Below are positions 55,601-64,000 of a stretch of 64,000 nucleotides of DNA, in pieces. Every line of letters starts with the position of its first letter. The first letter of the stretch is position 1. The notes beneath the pieces are model-generated. The model saw nothing but the letters and a program-made list of their open reading frames with translations. It ran no database searches and was not told where the DNA came from. Both the position numbers and the translations under genes were made by a program. The stretch comes from Lytechinus variegatus (Eukaryota; Echinodermata; Echinoidea; Temnopleuroida; Toxopneustidae): assembly GCF_018143015.1 (NCBI RefSeq), contig NC_054757.1:20971785-21035784 (forward strand). The letters are read 5' to 3'.

Positions 55601-58600
55601 TGGAAGGCAAATAAGAGGAAAAGGAAGACAAAAATGATCATGAAATGATATGGTAAAGAAAGAAAGCAGGAAGGTTGAACGAGAAGCAATCTCAAGTTGG
55701 GAAGGAGGGATTGACACCATGGTGAAAGAGTCGGTAACCTTTCAACGTGGGAAAATGCTGACTGAAATAGATGATGATGATGATGGTGATGTGGCATTCT
55801 AAACATAAATTATTATTTCAATTAAGTGAGACTGAAACCTAAGAATGGATGAGAAATTATCAATGACTACCTATATCTGTATCAAGCTACTTGTTATTTT
55901 GCTTTCTATTGCAGACAGATCACTCACCGTTTTAACAATTCATACATCATCTCCTGACTTAGTCTCCTCGTGTTGTTGACATCAATCTCGGAGAAGACCG
56001 CCTCGACTTCTGCCATGCGGTTAGTGATAAGTTGCTTCATCATCTTTGAGATCTGCAGGGTCAGAAAGGGGACAAGAATTAATGAATTTTGAATTTTTTT
56101 GGAATTACAAGAAGGAAATATAAACAATACAAGGATATATCCCCCTGAGTTTATGTTTTAAGTTTCCAAAACAGAAATTTCTCAAGTTTCATGTGTTGTA
56201 AATCTGTGTACACATAAAAGGATAGACTGAGCTTGAATTTGCTAATGAAAAACAAATAAAAAGGATGGTTAACTACAAACACAAAAATTAAAGAACCTGA
56301 AAAATATCTTTTAAATAAAAAAAAAGGAAGGGATAATTCATCGACCTGTCTGAGGCGGTATTTTTCATCTTCTTGTTCTGTTCATGAGTTCACAAGAATA
56401 TTGAATGATACCTAAATAGTTCCCTTCATTAGGAAAGAACTGTAGAAAGGCTCTCGGGACCATGCAATAGCACCCCTTCCACCCCCGCCCAAAGAAAAAA
56501 CAAAGTCACAAACCTGTCTCATGGACCTTCCTTTCTTGAAGTCTTCAAAGCTCTGTGGTTGTTCCTCTTCTTGGCTCAAGTCTTCCTCCACGTCGAGATC
56601 CATATCCTCTGGGCCTCCTCTTACTGTCTTGCTATCAAACAGACTGGGAGCAGGTCCGTACCTAGATTGCAAGATAAACAGAAAATAGGCGTAATAAAAA
56701 TACTATTATTTATACAGTGTCAAATCCATTTGGTAGAGTACTCAAGGCACATAGAGAATTAAGTAGTAAATGTCTGAAACAATATAATCAGATAATCAGT
56801 TTATTCCTGCAACAAACTATTCATAGTTTCCAAAATTTCATCCATGAAATTGGTAAGGAGGTGATGAGGTTGATTTTTATCACTTTTCTTCTGTAGGAAC
56901 ATAATTGCTTGATATACCAGTAAATGAAAATACAAAACAATACATTTTAGATTGGTGACCAATAAAAATTTGTATTTTGCAGCTAGTAAGTATTCTTAAC
57001 CCTACGCCAAACTCATTATCTCAAATTGGAGATGTCCGGATTACCTCACACTCACGAAAATTGCCCTTATACCTTTCCTCAACTGTGCATTCTCCATCCC
57101 GTCAACCCAACACTCCCCCCCCCCTCTACAGTAGCAATCAGATATCAGTGCTTCTCATCCACTACAAATAATAGAGAGTTTTTAGATCTGACATCTTGTC
57201 AAACAACGGATGTTGCTGAAAAGTTCCTGCAAAAAAATTGTCATCTTGATGCCATGCAAAGCTAAATTAAAGGTAAACCTTTATGCGTTTTGTCCTAGTG
57301 GATAAGAACTACTTATCATTATTAATGATTTGACTTACTTGGTGTCAAACTGTCCTAAGAAGTCATGGTACTTGACGTTCCCCTCCTCGTCCAGTGGCAC
57401 CCTGTCGAGGAAAGCCTCAAACTCCCTGTCCGAGAGACCAAGACTGAACTTGTTCTCAATGGCAGAGCGGAACTCCTGCTGACTGATCACCCTCAAACAC
57501 AACTTATCGCATTTCCTGCAAGAAGGAAGAGGCAAATATGAAATGGAAATGCTTGGTAAACGACAAGTTGTCTCTCAGAATCTTCGCTACCAGAGAAATG
57601 GTCTATACATGACCCTGATTTTCTAACAAACATTTACAACAAATATTGTTTCTAGAAAGTATGTTGCTGTTGGGGGAATGGATCTCTTATCTGAAGTGTA
57701 GATAGACTATGACCCTGAATTTTTGGCAATTTGCAAGAAAAAGTGTTTCTAGGAAAATGTGGTGCTGTTTTGAGACAGATATCTTAAATGCAGATGACCT
57801 ATGACCTTAATCTTTTGACCAACATTTACAAGAACAAACAAATATTCTAGAAAATTTTGTTGGTGTTGCAGAGACGGAACTCATGTCTCAAATACTGATT
57901 GCCTTTGTCGACCCTGATCTTTAGGTGTACCATGAAAAATGTATATGCACATGTATCTCAATCTAAGAAAAAAATATATATACTACGTTCCACTCTTCTT
58001 ATCCTAACTATTCCTGACTCTGTTCCAAGATAAACCATAAAGGAATGACCAATACTTACTGAAAGATTCCTAATAATCCTATGAAGTCTCCTTGGAAGAG
58101 CTCCATCATCCTAACCTCCGCTGATGTCATCGAGTTGACGTTCTTTTGGTTCTCCATCCAGTCACCCTGGTGGTATCTACAAGAGATTTTAAGAAAAGGG
58201 AAAAGTGGAAATGTTAGAACCATCCTATGGAGGAGTAATGCTGCTGATCCCCCTAGTTATGCCAGAACACACAGAGTTCTTTGGACTAATGAATAGATGT
58301 TGTTGCTTCAAAAAGTGAGAAAATTTCTTGATTCAACAATATGTGGCCTATTTTAATTCGGGGGGTATTTCATCAACTTTTTTTCCACCAACAACTGTCA
58401 GCGCTAACTAAATTCAAGATTGTTGATTGGATGAGAAGCACTGACTGTTGATTGTTATTATGGTAACTGTCAGAGAATGACTTAAGTTGGTGCTGATGAC
58501 CACTTTCAAGAAATGGTCCCAAGAAGGGTATGACGTGTATTATCCTGTCAGAAACGAACAAAAAAATCTCTTCTGTTTTAATGCTTTAAGAGTATCAGCT

Positions 58601-61600
58601 GTAGTTTATAATCTCTCTCTATTCAAGGTATAACAGAATCTTACTCATAAAATAAGGCCCAGAAGGTTTCCCATCACAAAAGAATACACTGTCATCCAGA
58701 TGTCAGAATGATTGTATGTTGTACGTGCACTCAGTTTTCATGTGTTACACTCTTCTGCCTGACAAACAATGTCTACAGCTAAAGTGGAACATCGTGGCCC
58801 AGTGGATAAGTCTCCATACTTTGAAACAGAGGGTCGTGGGTCTAAATCCCAGCCATGGTATGATATTTCTTCAGCAAAAATTTGATCTATAATGTGCTGC
58901 ACTCAACCCAGGTGAGATAAATGGGTGTGAGCACCAGAATTGGCAGCCTACGTACATGTAGCTAGCCTAGCCAGGGTAATGTAGGAACACCACGAGCACT
59001 AACAAGGTGGATTTGTGTCCTATACAAATACCCTATATCATTATTAATATCGTACTTACTTGTGAGTAGGGTCATTGAGAATGTTGTGGGTGACGCCACC
59101 TTCACTCCTGTCCTGGAAGCGCCTGAGGAAGTCTCTGTAAGACACCATGCCAGCACGGTTCGCAGTAAGACCACAACGCGTCAAGAACTCGTCCAGGTAC
59201 GGACCCTCCAGTTTCAGACCAAATTTGGACAGAACCTGCCCAAATTTCTCCTTGTCCACCTGGAAAAAAATAGAATGTGGAATTTATTATACTGTGAACA
59301 GGAAAGTCTGAGATCTTAGATCTTGAACTTGGACAGAACCTACCGAAATTTCTCTTTGTCCACCTATAGAAAAATGGAATGACAATAATAGTTGTCTATG
59401 AAAAGACATGCAAAAAATCTTGGATGTTTGATATTGAATTTTGATTTGCACTTTGAAGTACTTGATTGGAAGAACTTTTCCTCAAGACCCTCCAAATCTT
59501 CATGCAGCTTCCCAGAGAAGGTTTGAAATATTTCTTATGCATATTTAGGGAATGCGTATTTTCAAAAGTTTCGAGTCATTTACAATATCAACTGATCTCT
59601 TTTTTTAGTGAAAAATATTGATGGGGAGGAAAAGAATAGTTTGGCTACACATCCGGCAGATAATTCCTCGGAGGAGTGAGGACTGACATATCAGGGACTT
59701 AAGAGAAAGCTTAAAGCTGACATCAATGGGACACCAAGATCACCAAAGTTGATCAAAAGAGTATAAAAATCCATACCTCTCCTTTGTTGTCTTTGTCAAA
59801 CTCTTCAAACTCCCTCCTCATCCTGGTACAGCCGGTCCTGAACTTGTCTTTGATCCACTTCTCAACGTGGATTGATCTAAGTCTAGCTGTGTCTGCTTTC
59901 TTCTTTCTCCTCGCTGTTTGAAAAATAGGGAGTAAAATGTTAGCTTCTTTGATTTGTTAGTTTCGGGAAATTACTTTCCTTTTTATCTGCTGGCTTTTGA
60001 CTAAAAAATGAGTTCCACACCCCATAGTCTTGCAACAAACTTTCTGGGTTTTTTTTCACCAAGAAGTTTGCCAAATCCTCCATGTACTATTCTATAAATT
60101 GCAATCATGCGACTCTGAATATCTAAGCCCCCAAATCATAATAAGTCCAGTGCACCCTCATGAAAGATAATATGTAATTTACTATCTGAATCGGTCTGTG
60201 GTATTTTTTTCAATTTCATTCCTGTCTAATCTAAAGCCAATTCAATAAAACATATCAAAATGAGAAATTTGCAAGAACAGTTCACAGCTACTGAAATTGT
60301 TCAATTTGATTGGGTAATAATAAACCTATTGTAGAATTTGTGCATTTAGATATTATAAGAAGTATTAATGAAACGGCTAGGACCCAGGGCCCATTTCATA
60401 GAGTTGCAACTAAATGAACTTTGTCAATACGGCAACTACCATGGTAACCTTGATTATGCTTGGCTGCTGAGCCCTGTTACCATGGTAGTTGCCATAATGG
60501 CAAAGTTACAACAGCTTTAAGTCTTTTAGGAAACTGGCCCCTGGTGTTTCAAAGGAGGGGGTTCAGATTTTTTTTTTAGCTTTATTTCAGCTTATTATTG
60601 GCTTTCCTCTGTACAAAAAGTATGGACGCTCTTCTATTTCAGACTTTTTCAACATTCTTCAGCTCTTTTCAGATCTTTTTATTTGTGACCACTCACACCC
60701 CTGGGAGTTATTCTCCTTAGTGAATTTTTTGGAAATCTGACTCACGTGATGTTGGTTCACCATCGGGGCTCCTAGCGTAGATGTCGCTGACAGGGGCTGT
60801 GGTTGCCCGGAGATTGATGCCTAACTTGCCCAAGAGCTTACTGCCATTGACTACTCCAATATTGTCAGAATCGTATCTGTTTGAAAAAGGTAAATTAGAA
60901 ATGAAACATTATAATGAAATTCTTCACATATATTTTGATTCAAGTCAGTATATGGTTAAATTCATAATTAAGGAGAAGATCCAGTGTTTCATTAAAAAAG
61001 GGGCACAGAAGGCACTAAAAATAGTTACCCCCCTCTCCCCCCCCCCCTCTCAAAAAGTTTATTACTCAAAATGTAGGCAAATGTAGTCTGAATTTTTAAA
61101 AATAAATGCAGTGTACAGATAAAAAACTAAGGTCTCCCCCCCCCTCCATTGAAGGAAGTTTATCACTTCAAAAGACGGAACTTAATGCCTCCCCACTACT
61201 AAAGAAGGGTTATCACTTCAAAAAGGGGACTCAATGCAACCACCCTCCCCCAAGCTGTGACATGCCCCATGCATGCAATTTAACTTGTTTTCTCTGCATT
61301 TATTGACTTACTTGAGCCAAAGCTTTTCAAATTCATCATCATCCATGTGGAAAAGCATCTTATTCAGAGCATTTCTGAATTCTGGTTTCAGAATACGGCC
61401 TGTTCCACCAGGGTTTAGTTGAGGAATCATATCTGCTATATCAAGGAACCTGAAAGAAAACCAAACATGGAAACATATTGAATGGGACTCAAGTAACGGA
61501 GTAAGGTTTAATTAAATCTCAAATTGACGTTTGATTAGCATGGTAAAGTCATCAATTTGCACTTATCAATAAACATAATCCCATAGAACGCTATGTTGTG

Positions 61601-63425
61601 CCCTAATTTTACCAAAGGAAACAAGTGGCACATTAACTGAAACTGTGTCTACAGTTTACAAACTGATTTTTTCTTCTTTGAAATTGGTTTATTATATATG
61701 TAAATCATAAATAAAATTGCCAATTCTACAGAAAATTACTTTTGTATTATACTTGCTTGCTTTTGTAAAAGGAGGGCAGTATATTTATTTAGCTTATTGA
61801 TTGAAAAAAATAAGATTGATTGTAAGGATGGCTAAAGTGAATAAGTAAATTATCAAACAAATTTTCATACAATAGGATTATATCTCTCAACAAGTACAGT
61901 GTGGAGTGGATTAGGCACATTATTATCATTACTTTTATTACTATTATTATCAGTAATAATATTATTAGTAGTAGAATAATCAGTATTATTGATATCAATA
62001 TAAATAAAAAATAATTATTATTATCATCATTATTATCTTTATTATTTTTTCATTATTATTAGTATTATTATATTATTAGTATTATTATATTCTTATTGCT
62101 GTCATTATTATTATTACCATTATCATTAATATTAATATCTTACGTTACAGTGTCATTTGAATCACATATATTGGCATGAAAGCATGGTGTTTATGAACAC
62201 ACAAGAAAGAAGAAAAGTAATACAAAAAGATTGAAAAATCAATCTTACCTCTGCTTAGCCCTTTCTTTGAGTTGAGCATGGACCTGAGCAGCGCTCATCA
62301 CGAGTTTATCAGATTTGTGTCTGTTGATAGGATCCAACCAGGCTGGCATCTCATTACTGGTCTCGTGGCGGAAGAATGCATAGAATTCCTCCAGTTTGAT
62401 TGCTTTCTTGTCATCCAATCTCATCCTGCAGGATTTCAATGAAGAGAAAGAAGAGATTAGTGGATCCCCCTCATTTCCATTTATGCTCTATATTATACTG
62501 TTTTTTTGTTTGTTTTACGAAGTAAGAATGCCCTTCTGTAAAATTGTACTTGATTTGTATTACAATTATATTACTTTGTATTATGTTTTGAATGAAAATG
62601 AAATAAAAGAATTGAATGGATTGTTTAAATGATGATGTATTGAAATCAATGCTATGTCAGGCAGCTATCTTGGAATAATATCATAATTGTTTATGATATT
62701 TTGCTTATATAATAATACTGTTTTGTTTTACTAATAGAAAAATATCATATATTGTACATGCCTCAATTTAGTTTGTCTGTATAAGTTCATTGTAATTATT
62801 TCGACCACTTTACTTTGTTCTGTTGAAAATGAAATAAATTGAAATTGAAAAAAGGTATAGGCTGTGGAGGACGTGTCAGACGGGTAAATTAAATGGCACG
62901 AAGAGATGGATTTATTCTTTTTTTCAATTACAATCATAACATAGAGGCCTACTATGATTAAGATTATATTTCTGTAATCATTGAGGCAAACTTCCTTGCA
63001 AATTAAGTTTTTGAATTTTATTACGTTTTCAAATGAGATTTGAAATGAGGAATGGAAAAATCAGCAATATAATAAAATGAAGCTGTTCATAATTAAGCTT
63101 TTGAAATTCTAATGTAAAAGTAAGAGTATTTCTCTTGCTAGAGAGGTACATGAAAGTGCCTTCAGATAGTACACACCTATTTAATTTCGTTTGTATTTAA
63201 ATTACCTTTGCATAAGCTGGTTAAATTATTTAAGCCTAACGATAATTACCTTTGCATGAGCTGGTTGAATTGTTTAAGACTAACAAATCGACCGAGGAAT
63301 GTGACGACGATCCTCGCCAGAGCTTCCCGGCTGACAATCCCCCGACCATCTGGGTCGTTGGAAATGAATAGTTTCTTCAACTCGTAATAGTTCTTCTTCA
63401 CCTTCTCACGAAGTTTCATTTCAAT
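52634..63425 (-). CDS. EFCAB6: EFCAB6-like multi-EF-hand protein, C-terminal 14 exons, continues past right edge
   Basis: Fourteen exons on the - strand, in transcript order: 63250-63425, 62249-62425, 61312-61449, 60746-60876, 59777-59913, 59060-59259, 58060-58176, 57339-57515, 56514-56661, 55928-56052, 55032-55275, 54467-54640, 53957-54128, 52634-52864 (stop TAG 52634-52636). Splice phases agree at every junction once one extra base at 54551-54558 is allowed for. About 781 residues are visible; human EFCAB6 is about 1500, so the N-terminal half lies to the right. EF-hands recur, most of them degenerate: the Glu at loop position 12 is often replaced (e.g. FDKDNKGEVDKEK), while FKRLDTERTGYLTMPEF keeps it. 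EFCAB6 (DJBP) is known as a DJ-1 and androgen-receptor binding protein enriched in testis, and a ciliary role is proposed for the family. Another long EF-hand ciliary protein is the main alternative. Convergent with METTL14. Confidence 0.85.
53023..53637 (+). mobile_element. TACCGTA..GCACTAGTATTCAACCCG palindromic MITE in EFCAB6 last intron
   Basis: The outer ends (GGGCACTAGTATTCAACCCG and inverse) are almost perfect. The same CACTAGTATTCAACC word recurs inverted near 53230 and 53420, so the element is two nested inverted repeats. An inner arm pair GTCGACTG / CAGTCGAC flanks ATAATTCGAT-type sequence. About 615 bp, noncoding. Confidence 0.85.
54467..54640 (-). pseudogene. EFCAB6: EFCAB6 exon with single-base frameshift
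   Basis: The exon reads VDYMWDDLRKEFLNLD, then TYGTGFVSKEEF, and breaks. After one extra base in the CCCGGG run at 54551-54558 it resumes in another frame as RDLLQELCVHLNAYELDM and then KFDTQKDNR. The upstream exon ends in phase 0 and the downstream exon needs phase 2, so the exon should be 173 nt (or equivalent modulo 3) but is 174. The rest of the gene is intact, so an assembly or sequencing error is the simplest explanation. Confidence 0.85.
58790..58985 (+). mobile_element. tRNA-derived SINE copy in an EFCAB6 intron, truncated
   Basis: Head ACATCGTGGCCCAGTGGATA, B box GTGGGTCTAAATCC, body GTGCTGCACTCAACCCAGGT. The 3' tail is missing or diverged. It lies about 75 bp from an EFCAB6 exon (59060-59259), in the introns downstream of that exon. 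Confidence 0.8.
60384..60544 (+). mobile_element. CCAGGGCCCATTTCATAGAG foldback MITE in EFCAB6 intron
   Basis: CCAGGGCCCATTTCATAGAG pairs imperfectly with the right end (AGGAAACTGGCCCCTGG). Inner arms GGCAACTACCATGGTAAC and GTTACCATGGTAGTTGCC are perfect inverses. About 160 bp. Confidence 0.8.
61918..62130 (+). repeat. ATT/ATC microsatellite in EFCAB6 intron
   Basis: Imperfect TTATTA trinucleotide repeats of over 200 bp between two EFCAB6 exons. Smaller simple repeats: ATT at 3709-3731 and CTTT at 38247-38275, the latter 310 bp before METTL14 exon 6. Confidence 0.85.
63199..63249 (-). repeat. Partial tandem copy of an EFCAB6 exon end and donor site
   Basis: The + sequence TTACCTTTGCATAAGCTGGTTAAATT at 63204 repeats, with a few changes, the end and donor of the exon starting at 63250 (TTACCTTTGCATGAGCTGG). 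The copy is about 42 bp and includes a second GTAA donor. Confidence 0.75.
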
Positions 63426-64000
63426 CTAAAAAGAAATGAGTAAACATTGAACAATGTTAAGAAAGAAAACAAACACCTAATGAAACATACGCCATTTATA
63501 ATTGTTGGTAGAGGTGAAGTTACGCGATGTAAAAAGTAATGATTTTTTTTAGTCGCCTATGAAACTTTTGACCCTTCAGTGGTAGGCTAAACATACTAGT
63601 ATGTTCTTTCCTAACTTGAAAGTCTTACATGTATCTCGATAATGGGAACAAAAACTAAAAGACACGTAAAGTTGTAACATATATTAGACCGGGTATTAGA
63701 CATATACTTTCAGCATTTTTTTTTGTATGGACTATAGGCCTATCTATAGAATTTGGCTGTATCTATTCTCCGTTACTATGACAAACATTTTTTTTAAGGC
63801 GGACAAATTGCCAAATTTGGACGAAAATTAAAAAGTACCCGATTTAACTACATGGTATATATCACTTTCATTTATTTTGAAAAATCTTACTGAAATATAA
63901 AGAATCTTCTATTTCGGAGGGGAATAACACTTTACTATGTAAAATGTTGATATTAAAATTTTATACGAAGCAGTTGGTGCGGGTCAGAGTCAGTCGGTCA

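Noticed and set aside
55522..55806. 94-codon His-rich frame on the - strand in an EFCAB6 intron
   Set aside because: It stems from a GAT microsatellite and does not continue the EFCAB6 frame.

Overview
This window is eukaryotic. Its genes are split into short exons with GT/AG borders, its introns are long and AT-rich, and foldback DNA elements, tRNA-derived SINEs and microsatellites are everywhere. The protein matches and repeat style suggest a marine invertebrate deuterostome, most likely an echinoderm such as a sea urchin. That assignment is inference: it rests on remembered family features, and no search was run.

Three protein-coding genes can be read exon by exon, with compatible splice phases. 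(1) On the + strand, 4551-18166, is a follistatin-like FSTL4/FSTL5 gene (Kazal, paired EF-hands, two Ig domains, C-terminal propeller-like region). Twelve exons are visible and the signal-peptide exon(s) are not seen. A TE-poor, AT-rich 3.9 kb follows the stop and may be a long 3' UTR. (2) On the + strand, 26039-48803, is a complete METTL14, the non-catalytic partner in the nuclear mRNA m6A methyltransferase. It has 11 exons and about 462 codons, ends in an RGG tail, and carries an unusual APPL in place of the family's EPPL. (3) On the - strand, 52634-63425, are the last 14 exons of an EFCAB6-like multi-EF-hand protein. It is convergent with METTL14 and continues beyond the right edge. One of its exons has a single-base frameshift.

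Layout: 1-4550 is upstream or intronic sequence with small MITEs and a SINE. 4551-18166 is FSTL, with a MITE-rich interior. 18167-22060 is the probable FSTL 3' UTR. 22060-26000 is a repeat-dense intergenic region built of nested GGCGTAA-ended elements and arrays of a GC-rich hairpin. 26039-48803 is METTL14, whose introns hold most of the mobile DNA: a decayed PIF/Harbinger-type transposon in intron 4 and a four-element nest of foldback elements in intron 6. 48804-52633 is the intergenic region between the two convergent genes and includes an interleaved inverted repeat. 52634-63425 is EFCAB6.

The three genes have no obvious shared pathway. The most novel-looking item is a 2178-bp element at 40868-43045 with its own terminal inverted repeats and a 4-bp target duplication (AAGA). 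It carries about 14 copies of a CGTACG-centred motif and sits inside another MITE, which itself sits inside a larger foldback element.
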